Positions 8,116 to 16,461 of a DNA stretch of 64,000 nucleotides are shown here, in pieces. The notes beneath the pieces are model-generated. The model saw only the letters and a program-made list of their open reading frames with translations, did not search any database and had not been told where the DNA came from. Positions within the stretch are counted from its first letter, which is position 1, and each line of letters opens with the position of its first letter. The position numbers were made by a program, and so were the translations under genes. The DNA is from JALZKA01 sp963715405 (GTDB taxonomy: Bacteria; Actinomycetota; Thermoleophilia; Solirubrobacterales; 70-9). The DNA is taken from NCBI GenBank assembly GCA_963715405.1, contig OY970239.1, forward strand, positions 992,001-1,056,000, read 5' to 3'.

Positions 8116-8906
8116 CCGAGATGCGCGACACGAAGCCCGTCCTCTGGCATATCGGCGTTTCGCACTTCTCGGAGAAGGTGCGCTGGGCGCTCGCGTGGAA
8201 GGGAATCGAGCACGAGCGGCGCGAGCCGCCGCCGCCCGTCCACATGGGCCTCGCGCTCTGGTGGAGCCGCGGCGAGACGATCACCTTCCCGGTGCTCGAG
8301 CTTGACGGCGAGCGCATCCTTGACTCGACGGCGATCATCGGTGCGCTCGAAGCCCGCTGGCCCGACCCGCCGCTCTATCCCTCAGAGCCGACCGACAGAC
8401 GCCGAGCTCTCGACCTCGAGGACTTCTTCGACGAGAATCTGGGCCCCGCCGTTCGGCTCTTCGGCTGGCATCACCTGCGCCGCGATCCCGAGCTGCTCGG
8501 CAAGGTGACCGAGAAGAACCTGCCGGGTCCGGTGCGGAACCTCGGCCCCGCCCGAGCCGGGGTCAACGCCTTCGCCTCGACGTTTGCGAACCTACGGTTC
8601 AAGGTCGCCGACCCGGCCGCGGAGGCGGAGGCACGCCGCGTGATCCTCGAAGGCACCGATCGGATCGAGCGCGAGCTCGACGGCGGAGACCACCTCGTCG
8701 GCGACTCGTTCTCGGTCGCAGACCTCACGGCGAGCGCGCTTCTCTACCCGCTCGTTCTGCCGCCGGAGGGCCCGAACGCCATCGAGGGAGTCCCCGCAAC
8801 AGCACAGGCATTCGCCAATGAGATCCGCGAGCGCCCTGTCTTCGGGTGGGTCGAGCGGACGTTCGCGAAGTACCGGAAGCCTGTGCGCGAGTCGGCCGCG
8901 GTCTGA
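8112..8906 (+). CDS. Glutathione S-transferase-like protein
   Basis: A 264-aa protein with a thioredoxin-fold N-terminus (LWHIGVSHFSEKVRWALAWK, then FPVLELDGERILDSTAII, the glutathione-site VLE-DST pattern). An all-helical C-terminal domain carries VGDSFSVADLTASALL, a typical GST N-capping box. The GTG start overlaps the kinase stop (GTGA). GSTs conjugate or reduce with thiols; actinobacteria often lack glutathione, so the thiol substrate is uncertain. Confidence 0.82.
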   Translation: MTEMRDTKPVLWHIGVSHFSEKVRWALAWKGIEHERREPPPPVHMGLALWWSRGETITFPVLELDGERILDSTAIIGALEARWPDPPLYPSEPTDRRRALDLEDFFDENLGPAVRLFGWHHLRRDPELLGKVTEKNLPGPVRNLGPARAGVNAFASTFANLRFKVADPAAEAEARRVILEGTDRIERELDGGDHLVGDSFSVADLTASALLYPLVLPPEGPNAIEGVPATAQAFANEIRERPVFGWVERTFAKYRKPVRESAAV

Positions 8907-9162
8907 GCGCCCCGGGGATTGCGAAACGGCGGCACGAAAGGGGCAAAACCGCCCGCGGGGGCGTTTCTGCGGCTTTTCGGATTGACGGAAGGGTTGAGCC
9001 GCTTAAATCGGTTTAACCCCACCGTCAACCTCGGGCAGCACCTCCACCCAACAGGATTTGCTCGCGCAGCGAGGCAAAGGGGCGCCCCATCCCCCCTTTA
9101 TCGCCGCCGTTCGAGCCTTTCGATGTGCCGATGCCATCGGATCTCACCCGTAGCCTGAAGCG
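8907..9162. other. Intergenic region with an imperfect hairpin
   Basis: No gene is seen. The main structure is an inverted repeat: TTGACGG (8982-8988) plus GGGTT (8991-8995) pairing with AACCC (9015-9019) and CCGTCAA (9022-9028), with a smaller TTAAA/TTTAA palindrome inside. It may end the upstream transcript. A TAGCCT box at 9151-9156 stands 6 nt before recG and fits its promoter. Confidence 0.5.
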
Positions 9163-11370
9163 ATGCCCACCCAGGCTGCCGCTCCGCCCCAAGCAACAGC
9201 CGAGCCACCTCGTGCGATCGGCACCGGAGAGCAGCAAGACCGCGATGCCCTGCGCGCCGCGCCGCTTCGCTTCCGCCCACAGCCGTCGCGCCTCGAGGCG
9301 CCCATCCGGAGCCTGAAGGGCGCCGGTCCGAAGCTCTCCGCGCTGGCAGAGCGGGTCGGGCTCGAGACCCTCGGCGACCTCCTGTGGCACCTTCCGCACG
9401 GATACCGCGATCGCTCGAACGTGCTTCGCATCGGCGAGCTTCGCATCGGCGAAGAGGCCACGATCCTGGTCGAAGTCAGAAAGGCGCGGGTGCGGCCGAC
9501 CCGGAACCGGCGCCTTCGAATCGTCGAGGCCGAGGTCGCCGACGCCTCTGGCGCCACCAAGGCGATCTGGTTCAACCAAGCATGGCTCCTCGAGCGCCTC
9601 AGGCCGGGGACACGCCTCCTGCTTTCCGGCAAGCTCGATCGCTCGGCGTTCAAGGTCTCCGCTCACGAGATCATCGGTTCGGACGACGTCACGGAGCACG
9701 GCGTCCATACCGTCGGCCTCGTCCCCGTGCATTCGGTGACCGACGGCCTGAGTGCCGATCGGGTGCGCGAATGGGTCTGGAGCTCCGCGGGACTGGCGCG
9801 CGACGCGATCGAGCCGCTTCCAGGCGACCTTCGAACGAGGCACGGCCTCGCGGCCATCGCTGATGCGCTCGCCGCGGCGCATTTCCCCGACTCGGCCAAA
9901 GCTGCCGCGCAATCACGGCGCCGGTTGGCCTTCGAGGAGCTCTTCCTGCACCAGGTTGCGCTGGCAGCGCGACGCAAGGGCCGCGAGGACACGCGGCCCG
10001 GCGTGCCGCTCGATCCACCGGGCGAGCTCACAAGCGCCTGGCTCGCCTCGCTTCCGTTCGAGCCGACCGAGGGCCAGCGCCAGGCGTTCGCCGAGATCGA
10101 CGACGACCTGAGATCCGGCCGGCCGATGCAGCGGCTCCTCATGGGCGAAGTGGGTTCGGGGAAGACGCTCGTCTCGCTCTACGCGATGCTCCGCGCCATC
10201 GAGTCCGGCCACCAGGCCGCGCTAATGGCGCCGACCGAAACCCTGGCCGAGCAACACGCTCACACGCTCAACCGGCTTCTTGAGGCGACGACGATTCCGT
10301 TCACGCTCCTCACCGGCGCCACCAAGGCCGCAGCGCGCCGCGATGCTCTCGCCAGGCTCGAGATGGGCGAGCTCGCCCTCATCGTCGGCACCCATGCGCT
10401 GATCGAGCCGGACGTGCGATTTGCGCGGCTGGCCGTTTGCGTAGTGGACGAGCAGCACCGCTTCGGCGTCCGCCAGCGCGCCGCGCTTGACGCCAAGGGC
10501 CCCGAGCTCGGCGACGGGACCCGGGCTGCGCCGCACGTACTCCACATGACGGCGACGCCGATTCCGCGCACTCTCTCGCTGACCGCGTACGGCGACCTCG
10601 ACGCCACCACGCTCCGTGAGCTGCCGGCCGGGCGCCGGCCGGTCAAGACCTGGGCGGTGGGGGAAGAAAAGCGCGAAGGCGCGTACGAGTTCGTGCGCGA
10701 GCGGCTGCGTGAGGGACGGCAGGCGTTCTTCGTCTGCCCGCTGGTCGAGGGCTCGGAGAAGCTCGAGGCAAAGGCGGCGTCCGAGGAGGCCGAGCGGCTG
10801 GCAAAGGGGGAGATGCGCGACTTTCGCGTGGCGCTCCTCCACGGGCAGATGCACTCGCGCGACAAGGCGGCCGCGATGGAGAGCTTCGCCGCCGGGGAGG
10901 CCGACGTCCTGGTCGCGACCAGCGTGATCGAGGTCGGGATCGACGTGCCGAACGCGACCGTCATGGTCGTCGAGGGCGCGGAGCGCTACGGCCTTTCCCA
11001 GCTCCACCAGCTGCGCGGGCGCGTGGGGCGTGGCTCGCATGAGTCCTACTGCATCCTCTTCGGCGACCCGGCTTCTGATGCGGCCCGGCGCCGCCTGGAT
11101 GCGATCGCGAACGAGCGCGACGGCTTCAAGCTGGCCGAGGTCGACTTGTCGCTTCGCGGCGAGGGGGAAATCCTCGGCACGCTCCAAAGTGGGCTGCCGC
11201 GCTTCCGGGCTGCTGAGCTTCCCGAGGACGCACCCGTTCTGGTCGAGGCTCGCCGCGAGGCCATCGCGCTCGGCAAGCGCTACGACTCGCTCGACGACCC
11301 GGCACTCGGCCCGCTCCTCGACGCCGCGAGGCTTCGCTTCGGCGACGAGCGGGTTGGCATTTCAGCGTGA
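9163..11370 (+). CDS. recG: ATP-dependent DNA helicase RecG
   Basis: Remodels stalled replication forks and branch-migrates Holliday junctions. The 735-aa protein has the N-terminal wedge/OB domain (about 45-230), then superfamily 2 helicase motifs: Walker A GEVGSGKT (about 328), the DEQHRFG box (about 429), TATPIPRTL (about 462), and QLRGRVGRG in the second RecA lobe. Full length. The ATG follows TAGCCT by 6 nt with no Shine-Dalgarno sequence, suggesting a leaderless mRNA. Its stop overlaps the rsmD start. Confidence 0.96.
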   Translation: MPTQAAAPPQATAEPPRAIGTGEQQDRDALRAAPLRFRPQPSRLEAPIRSLKGAGPKLSALAERVGLETLGDLLWHLPHGYRDRSNVLRIGELRIGEEATILVEVRKARVRPTRNRRLRIVEAEVADASGATKAIWFNQAWLLERLRPGTRLLLSGKLDRSAFKVSAHEIIGSDDVTEHGVHTVGLVPVHSVTDGLSADRVREWVWSSAGLARDAIEPLPGDLRTRHGLAAIADALAAAHFPDSAKAAAQSRRRLAFEELFLHQVALAARRKGREDTRPGVPLDPPGELTSAWLASLPFEPTEGQRQAFAEIDDDLRSGRPMQRLLMGEVGSGKTLVSLYAMLRAIESGHQAALMAPTETLAEQHAHTLNRLLEATTIPFTLLTGATKAAARRDALARLEMGELALIVGTHALIEPDVRFARLAVCVVDEQHRFGVRQRAALDAKGPELGDGTRAAPHVLHMTATPIPRTLSLTAYGDLDATTLRELPAGRRPVKTWAVGEEKREGAYEFVRERLREGRQAFFVCPLVEGSEKLEAKAASEEAERLAKGEMRDFRVALLHGQMHSRDKAAAMESFAAGEADVLVATSVIEVGIDVPNATVMVVEGAERYGLSQLHQLRGRVGRGSHESYCILFGDPASDAARRRLDAIANERDGFKLAEVDLSLRGEGEILGTLQSGLPRFRAAELPEDAPVLVEARREAIALGKRYDSLDDPALGPLLDAARLRFGDERVGISA

Positions 11371-11888
11371 GGGTCGTCGCGGGCGAACTTCGCGGCCGGC
11401 GCCTCACTGCGCCGAAAGGGCGGGACGTCCGGCCCACGTCCGACCGCGCGCGGGAAGCCTTGTTCTCGATCCTGGGCGAAGTCACGGGCCTCGAGGTTTG
11501 CGACCTCTTTTGCGGCACCGGCGCTCTCGGCATCGAGGCGATCTCGCGCGGCGCCCGCCGCGCGGTCCTCGTGGACATCGAAACCGGCCCGGCGCGCGTA
11601 AACGTCGAGGGGCTGGGCATCTCCGAGCGTGTGGACCTTGTGCGCCGAGACGCCCTTGCCTACCTGAAATCAACGACGGACACATTCGACCTCATCCTCT
11701 GCGACCCGCCATATACACTCGCCGCGCGCGTGGCCCGAGACCTGCAAGAGCTCGTCCGAGACCGCATGCGCGACGGCGGCCGGCTGGTTACGGAGAGCCC
11801 TTCCCGAGCGCCGATGCAGCTCAACATGGAGCTCGATGCTGACCGCACCTACGGCGAAGCTTCGCTTCGCGTCTGGAGCGGAAGGTGA
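11367..11888 (+). CDS. rsmD: 16S rRNA (guanine(966)-N(2))-methyltransferase
   Basis: Methylates G966 of 16S rRNA in the 30S subunit. The 173-aa Rossmann methyltransferase has the RsmD start RVVAGELRGRRLTAPKG, RPTSDRAREALFSIL, the AdoMet motif DLFCGTGALGIEA and the catalytic DPPY. The GTG start overlaps the recG stop (GTGA) and the gene overlaps coaD by 4 nt, the usual recG-rsmD-coaD coupling. Confidence 0.94.
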   Translation: MRVVAGELRGRRLTAPKGRDVRPTSDRAREALFSILGEVTGLEVCDLFCGTGALGIEAISRGARRAVLVDIETGPARVNVEGLGISERVDLVRRDALAYLKSTTDTFDLILCDPPYTLAARVARDLQELVRDRMRDGGRLVTESPSRAPMQLNMELDADRTYGEASLRVWSGR

Positions 11889-12397
11889 ACTCCGATGGCA
11901 CCGAGAGAGTCGCGGTCTGCCCAGGCAGCTACGACCCCGTAACGAACGGCCACCTGGACATCATCGGCCGTGCCTCTCGTGTTTTCGACCGAGTGGTCGT
12001 GGGCGTAGTGGGCCAGTCGATCCGAAAATCAGAGAGCTTGTTCACGCCCGAAGAGCGGAAAGGCTTCCTCGAGCGCGCGATCGCCGACGCAGGGCTAGAG
12101 AACGTCGAGGTTCAGATTTTCACCAACTTGCTCGTCGAGTTCGTCCGCGAATGCGGCGGAACAGCGATCGTCAAGGGGCTGCGAGCGATCTCCGATTTCG
12201 AGTACGAGTTCGAGATGAACCAGCTCAACCGCAAGGCCGCGCCCGACATCGAATCCGTCTATATCTTCGCCTCGGCCGAGTACAGCTTCATCCGCTCGAC
12301 CGGTGTGAGAGAGCTTGCGACGTTCGGTGGCGACATCACTGGGTTGGTTCCTAACGAGGTCGCCACCGCTCTCACCGAACGAGTTCAGCGTTCTTGA
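11885..12397 (+). CDS. coaD: Phosphopantetheine adenylyltransferase
   Basis: Transfers AMP from ATP to 4'-phosphopantetheine in coenzyme A synthesis. The 170-aa protein shows CPGSYDPVTNGHLDII with the T/HxGH-type nucleotidyltransferase site, FEYEFEMNQLNRK, and EYSFIRSTGVRELATFGGDI. The GTG start lies within the rsmD stop, preceded by GGAGCGGAAG. Confidence 0.95.
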   Translation: MNSDGTERVAVCPGSYDPVTNGHLDIIGRASRVFDRVVVGVVGQSIRKSESLFTPEERKGFLERAIADAGLENVEVQIFTNLLVEFVRECGGTAIVKGLRAISDFEYEFEMNQLNRKAAPDIESVYIFASAEYSFIRSTGVRELATFGGDITGLVPNEVATALTERVQRS

Positions 12398-12482
12398 CCG
12401 TGGGCAGGAGCTTGCAGGCAAACGACGAAAAGGCCCTCGTCACTCCCGTGACTAGCGATCCCACGTAAGCTTCCCGCTGCAA

Positions 12483-12944
12483 ATGGACGTCCTTGTACTA
12501 ATCGACAAGCTCGACGATCTGATCCACAACGCGCGCCCGGTGCCGCTTACGGATCAGGTCAGGGTCGACCGCGAGGAGATCTACGACCTCCTCGACCAGA
12601 TGCGTGCCACGATCCCCGAGGAGATCAAGCAGGCGCGCTGGATCGTCAAGGAGCGCCAGGAGATGCTGGCCGAGGCCAAGCGCGAAGCGGAGCGCGTAGT
12701 CAAGGAGGCGCGCGACCAGCAGTCGCGCTTGATCTCCGACGAAGAGGTCTACAAGCAGGCCGAGCGTGCCGCCGAGGAGATCATCGAGGACGCGCGCGAG
12801 ACCGAGCGCCAGATCCGCCTCGGCGCCGAGGACTACGCGGACGAGATCCTCTCGACCCTCGAGGTCAACCTCCAGAAGTTCCTCGCCGCCGTCCAGCGCG
12901 GCCGCGACCGGCTCGCCGGCCGCGACGACGAGCCATTGGATTAG
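12483..12944 (+). CDS. SepIVA/DivIVA-like coiled-coil protein
   Basis: A 153-aa protein, predicted helical and coiled from about residue 35 to 140 (QARWIVKERQEMLAEAKREA and onward), very rich in Glu, Arg and Ala. It sits between coaD and DUF177-rpmF, where actinobacteria carry a DivIVA-domain septal protein (SepIVA of mycobacteria), so a role in septation or polar growth is likely. It is shorter than mycobacterial SepIVA. A TAAGCT box (12466-12471) precedes the ATG by 11 nt. Family by synteny plus composition; F-type ATPase b-subunit resemblance is probably due to the coil. Confidence 0.75.
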   Translation: MDVLVLIDKLDDLIHNARPVPLTDQVRVDREEIYDLLDQMRATIPEEIKQARWIVKERQEMLAEAKREAERVVKEARDQQSRLISDEEVYKQAERAAEEIIEDARETERQIRLGAEDYADEILSTLEVNLQKFLAAVQRGRDRLAGRDDEPLD

Positions 12945-12947
12945 ACG

Positions 12948-13451
12948 TCAGTCGTAGACGGCGCGGACTACCGCAAGGCCGTCTTCTTCCCAGGCGACCT
13001 CGCCGTCTGACCACTCCGCCCACGCTGCTGCCTGCTCTGGTGCGAGGACGTCGCCGGCCACGAGTGCGCGTGAGTGCTCGCGCACCCGCCGAAAGAGGTC
13101 TTGGACCCCTACGGGGTCGAGCTCGGCGATCGTGAGCACCGCGATCACCAGATCCCATGGCCCGTCCGGGAGCGGGTCCTCGATGCGACCGAGGCGAAGG
13201 TCCTCCCAGCCGAGCTCCCGCGCCCTGAAGACCATCTCGGAGCTCGAGTCAAGGCCCGTGATGCGAACCCCCGGGAAGCGGTCGAGGAGCCGCTGGGTGG
13301 TCTCGGCGGTCCCGAAGCCCAGCTCGAGCACCTTCGAAGGCTCGAATGGGACCGCGTCGAGCGCGGCAACCTGCAGGTCCTCGTAGCGCGGGACCTCGGC
13401 GAGGATCTCCTCGAGGTAGGTATCGGGATCGCGGTTGGGTAAGGGGCTCAT
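12948..13451 (-). CDS. Class I SAM-dependent methyltransferase
   Basis: A 167-aa protein with the AdoMet-binding motif VLELGFGTAETTQRLLDRFP followed by the acidic GLDSSSEM, and DLVIAVLTIAEL as motif II. The acceptor substrate cannot be inferred. The ATG at 13451 was chosen because homology begins at MSPLPNRDPDTYLEEIL; the open frame runs far upstream only because it mirrors plsX/rpmF. It is head-to-head with the DUF177 gene, with overlapping starts, and converges with the SepIVA-like gene. Confidence 0.85.
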   Translation of the reverse strand: MSPLPNRDPDTYLEEILAEVPRYEDLQVAALDAVPFEPSKVLELGFGTAETTQRLLDRFPGVRITGLDSSSEMVFRARELGWEDLRLGRIEDPLPDGPWDLVIAVLTIAELDPVGVQDLFRRVREHSRALVAGDVLAPEQAAAWAEWSDGEVAWEEDGLAVVRAVYD

Positions 13452-13992
13452 GACGTCTCTAGATTCAGTGACTACCTTGGCCGCGCCATTCAACACGATC
13501 GACCTCAGCACCTTGGCGCTCAGGGCGGGGGAGGGAAGGCGCCTCGATCTCGAGCTGCTTCCCGAGGCGCTCGAGCTCGGCGGCGAGACGTACGACTTCG
13601 GCTCGGAGCCGGCGCCGACGCGGCTCGATGTCTCGAGGACCTCATCGGGGCACGCCATGCGCATCGAGCTTCGCGCCAAGCTCCACGGCCGCTGCATGCG
13701 CTGCCTCACCCCGGCCGAGTTCGAGGTGAAGGTCGAGGCGCGCGAGGTCGACCAGCCGGGCACTGACGACGAGGAGCTCTCGAGCCCGTACGTCGAGGGC
13801 GACGAACTAGACATCGCCGCCTGGGCGCACGACGCGATCGCACTGGCGCTGCCGCAGTCGCTCTTGTGCCGCGAGGATTGCGCGGGCCTCTGCCCGGAAT
13901 GCGGGGTCGCCCTCGACGACCTCTCGGAGGAGCACGTCCATGAGCGCGAGCCAGACCCACGGTGGGCGAAGCTCCGCGAGCTCATGGACTGA
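13450..13992 (+). CDS. YceD/DUF177 family protein
   Basis: About 180 aa. Contains the DUF177 signature: CMRCLTPAEFEVKVEARE in the middle, then a C-terminal CREDCAGLCPECG zinc-binding-like cluster and a DPRWAKLRELMD end. The family sits next to rpmF in most bacteria and has been linked to 23S rRNA metabolism. The start is uncertain: ATG 13450 is given, but TTG 13435 and downstream GTG 13468 or TTG 13477 are in frame, and a TAGATT box lies at 13460-13465. Confidence 0.88.
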   Translation: MTSLDSVTTLAAPFNTIDLSTLALRAGEGRRLDLELLPEALELGGETYDFGSEPAPTRLDVSRTSSGHAMRIELRAKLHGRCMRCLTPAEFEVKVEAREVDQPGTDDEELSSPYVEGDELDIAAWAHDAIALALPQSLLCREDCAGLCPECGVALDDLSEEHVHEREPDPRWAKLRELMD

Positions 13993-13999
13993 GCCCAGC

Positions 14000-14005
14000 T
14001 ACGCT
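14000..14005 (+). promoter_or_regulatory. Putative -10 box of rpmF
   Basis: TACGCT lies 10 nt before the rpmF ATG, just after the DUF177 stop; the same hexamer precedes ftsY and tRNA-Cys. Confidence 0.35.
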
Positions 14006-14015
14006 TTTCGGCCTC

Positions 14016-14225
14016 ATGGCCGTCCCCAAGAAACGAACTTCCAGCGCCCGTCGCGACAAGCGCCGCGCTCAGCACACCGCGGACATGCCGCGCACAAACC
14101 GCTGCCCGCGGTGCCACAGCCCGCGCCTCCCGCATCGCGTCTGCCCGGCCTGCGGCACGTACGCTGGCCGCGAGGTCATCCGGCCGGACGTCGCCGACGA
14201 GCTCGGCACGCCCGACCAGCCTTAA
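14016..14225 (+). CDS. rpmF: 50S ribosomal protein L32
   Basis: A 69-aa protein with the family start MAVPKKRTSSARRDKRRAQH and the zinc ribbon CPRC...CPAC. The ATG at 14016 matches the family N-terminus; the longer in-frame start upstream does not. It leads the plsX-acpP-rnc lipid and ribosome cluster. Confidence 0.95.
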   Translation: MAVPKKRTSSARRDKRRAQHTADMPRTNRCPRCHSPRLPHRVCPACGTYAGREVIRPDVADELGTPDQP

Positions 14226-14232
14226 CTCCGAC

Positions 14233-15273
14233 TTGCCCGCAGCCGCGGATGAGCCCGCCGCTTCGCAGATCACCGTTGCGCTCGACGGTCGAGGTGTCGA
14301 ACAAGGCATCAAAGCCCTCGCCGAGGGAGTCAAGCTTGCGCTCAGCGACGGCATCGGCCTGCGGGTCTTCGGAGACCCCGCGGCGCTCGCGCCGGTCGCC
14401 AAAGCTGGCGTCGAGGTGGTGGAGGCGCCCGGCGAGATCTCGAACGAGGAGGACCCAGTTGGGGCGGTTCGCTCTCGCGAAGACGCCTCGATCGTCATGG
14501 CGGCCGCCGACGTAGCCGATGGGGTCTCGCAGGCGCTTGTAAGCGCGGGCCCGACCGGTGCCACCATGGCCGCGGCGCTCTTCGCGCTCAGGCGCCTCAG
14601 CGGTGTTCGCCGGCCCTCGCTCGCCGTCCAGCTTCCGACGGTCGGGTACGAGGGCCCGCCGACCCTCCTTCTCGACGTCGGTGCGAATTCGGAGGCGCGC
14701 GCGCAGGACCTCGTCCAGTCGGCGGTCATGGGCGCCGCGTTCTCGCGTGCGGTGCTTGGCGTCGCCGAGCCCAGGGTGGCGCTGCTCTCGGTCGGCGAGG
14801 AAGAGAAGAAGGGCACACAGATCGTGGTCGAGGCTCACGCCGTTCTGCGCGGGATGGAAGGCATCAACTTCACCGGCAACGTCGAGGGCCGCGATCTGCT
14901 CGCAGGCATCGCCGACGTGATCGCGACGGACGGCTTCACCGGGAACGTCGCGCTGAAGACGCTCGAGGGGACCGCGAAGACCGTCGGGTCCGCGATCGGC
15001 GCCGCGGCTCGCTCCAATCCCCTCGCGGCTACCGGCGGCCTGCTTCTTCGCCCGGCTCTCGGCGGGTTGCGCAACAAGATGAATCCGGACATGACCGGCG
15101 GCGCGATTCTCCTGGGAGTCCGCGGGGTCGCTGTCGTTGCCCACGGCAGCTCAGGCCCCGAGGGAATTGCTAACGCCGTGCGCCTCGCTGCTCGCGCAGT
15201 CTCCGAGCGCGCCACCGAACGGACGGGCGAGCTCTTGACGCAAGCCGGTGCAACTCGCGCCGGGATGACCTGA
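14233..15273 (+). CDS. plsX: Phosphate acyltransferase PlsX
   Basis: Converts acyl-ACP to acyl-phosphate, the first step of phosphatidic acid synthesis. The 346-aa protein keeps VSAGPTGATMAAALFALRR, LLLDVGANSEARAQDL, NVEGRDLL, and DGFTGNVALKTLEG. The usual N-terminal DAMGGD motif is not evident: the corresponding stretch reads VALDGRGVEQG, so the amino end is diverged. TTG start 7 nt after rpmF. Operon with acpP and rnc. Confidence 0.9.
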   Translation: MPAAADEPAASQITVALDGRGVEQGIKALAEGVKLALSDGIGLRVFGDPAALAPVAKAGVEVVEAPGEISNEEDPVGAVRSREDASIVMAAADVADGVSQALVSAGPTGATMAAALFALRRLSGVRRPSLAVQLPTVGYEGPPTLLLDVGANSEARAQDLVQSAVMGAAFSRAVLGVAEPRVALLSVGEEEKKGTQIVVEAHAVLRGMEGINFTGNVEGRDLLAGIADVIATDGFTGNVALKTLEGTAKTVGSAIGAAARSNPLAATGGLLLRPALGGLRNKMNPDMTGGAILLGVRGVAVVAHGSSGPEGIANAVRLAARAVSERATERTGELLTQAGATRAGMT

Positions 15274-15286
15274 TAGGAACCCCACC

Positions 15287-15544
15287 GTGCCCGTTGACCG
15301 CGACATCGTCCTGGAGAAGATCCGCTCGCATCTGGCGGAGGAGCTCGGCGTCGACGCCGGGAAGATCACCGATGAGACGCATTTCCGCGACGACCTCGAA
15401 GCGGACTCGCTCGACCTCTATGAGCTCGTCATGGAGCTCGAGGACACCTACGGGGTGAAGATGTCGGAGCAGGAGGCGGAAGACATCGTCACGGTCGGCC
15501 AAGCTGTCGACTTCGTGGCGGCGAGGGCCGAAGAACCCGGCTGA
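15287..15544 (+). CDS. acpP: Acyl carrier protein
   Basis: An 85-aa acidic four-helix protein with the phosphopantetheine attachment motif EADSLDLYEL (Ser about 44) and EDTYGVKMSEQEAEDI. It carries fatty acyl chains as thioesters. GTG start. Its TGA stop overlaps the rnc ATG by one base (TGATG). Confidence 0.94.
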   Translation: MPVDRDIVLEKIRSHLAEELGVDAGKITDETHFRDDLEADSLDLYELVMELEDTYGVKMSEQEAEDIVTVGQAVDFVAARAEEPG

Positions 15545-16278
15545 TGGCTCAGCGAATCCGCGCCGAAGGACGCGGGGGGATCGAGGGGCGCACCATGCAG
15601 CCCCCGGGCCCGGCTGCGCTGAGAGCGCTGATCGACGAGCTTCCCGCCGAGGCGCGCACCCCCGCGCTCACGCATTCCTCATGGGTCGATCATCGCGCCG
15701 ATTCCTACGGCCGGCTCGCGTTCCTCGGCGACAGCGTTCTGGGCCTTGCGATCGGCGAGCACCTTTTTGTCCGCCACCCGCGCTCCGATATCGGGCATCT
15801 CACGAAAGTTCACGGCCAGGCCGTGTCAGGTCGCGCTTGCGCCACGGTCGCAGACGATCTCGGTCTGCCCGAGCTCATGGCGGAACTGCAACCGGAAATG
15901 CTGGACGGCGGTATCGACATCCCTTCTCTACTTGCCTCCGAGCGGGCGATGGCATCGGTGTGCGAGTCGGTGATCGGGGCGTGTTACCTCCACTACGGGT
16001 TCGAGGAGACCGCGCCGGCCGTGGTCGCTGCGTTCTCCGAGCAGGTCGGCCTGGCGTCTGAGACCGTCCTCGACTTCAAGTCGGCGCTGCAGGAGCGGGC
16101 GGCTCAGATCGGCAGCAGGGTGCGCTACGAGGTCATCGGCGAGGAGGGTCCTGATCACCAGCGCAACTTCGAGGTGACGGCGACCATCGAAGGTGAAGTC
16201 GTCGGCAAGGGGGAGGGGCGCTCGAAGAAGGTGGCCGAGCAGGCGGCGGCTGCCGAAGCGCTCGACCGCCTGGACTAG
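15544..16278 (+). CDS. rnc: Ribonuclease III-like protein with altered catalytic site
   Basis: A 244-aa protein with an RNase III domain (about 38-165) and a dsRNA-binding domain (about 175-243), in the canonical acpP-rnc-smc position. The signature reads YGRLAFLGDSVLGL where active enzymes have NERLEFLGD, so the metal-binding Glu is Ala59. The second site reads ASVCESVIGA where active enzymes have a D-x-x-E, so the Asp is Ser138. Asp63 and Glu141 are retained. The dsRNA-binding domain looks intact (GRSKKVAEQAAAAEALDRL). Whether it still cleaves dsRNA is uncertain; it could be a binding-only homologue or use altered metal ligands. Confidence 0.88.
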   Translation: MAQRIRAEGRGGIEGRTMQPPGPAALRALIDELPAEARTPALTHSSWVDHRADSYGRLAFLGDSVLGLAIGEHLFVRHPRSDIGHLTKVHGQAVSGRACATVADDLGLPELMAELQPEMLDGGIDIPSLLASERAMASVCESVIGACYLHYGFEETAPAVVAAFSEQVGLASETVLDFKSALQERAAQIGSRVRYEVIGEEGPDHQRNFEVTATIEGEVVGKGEGRSKKVAEQAAAAEALDRLD

Positions 16279-16320
16279 AGCCGCAAGCCCGCGCGTCGGC
16301 GGGGATCCCTTCGGCGGGAC

Positions 16321-16361
16321 GCGGACATCCATGTCCGCGCGCTCGCCGGACATCCATGTCC
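16321..16361. repeat. Two tandem palindromes GGACAT-cc-ATGTCC
   Basis: The first copy extends to eight-base arms (GCGGACAT-cc-ATGTCCGC, 16321-16338); the second has six-base arms (16348-16361). They are 25 bp apart centre to centre, and a half-site (ATGTCC) follows at 16369. They lie between rnc and smc, about 100 nt before the smc start. They could be operators or part of a dispersed repeat. Confidence 0.55.
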
Positions 16362-16461
16362 TAGCGGCATGTCCCGCGAAGGAACCGCCGCCGCCGCGCG
16401 GGTCGTCACCCGGGTTCCGTCCGGTGTTCACGGGAGCCTTGTCAGGCTTAAGCACGCACGC

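Noticed and set aside
13452..14816. Long upstream extension of the methyltransferase frame on the minus strand
   Set aside because: Methyltransferase homology begins at 13451; the extension is antisense to DUF177, rpmF and plsX and is Ser/Arg-rich.
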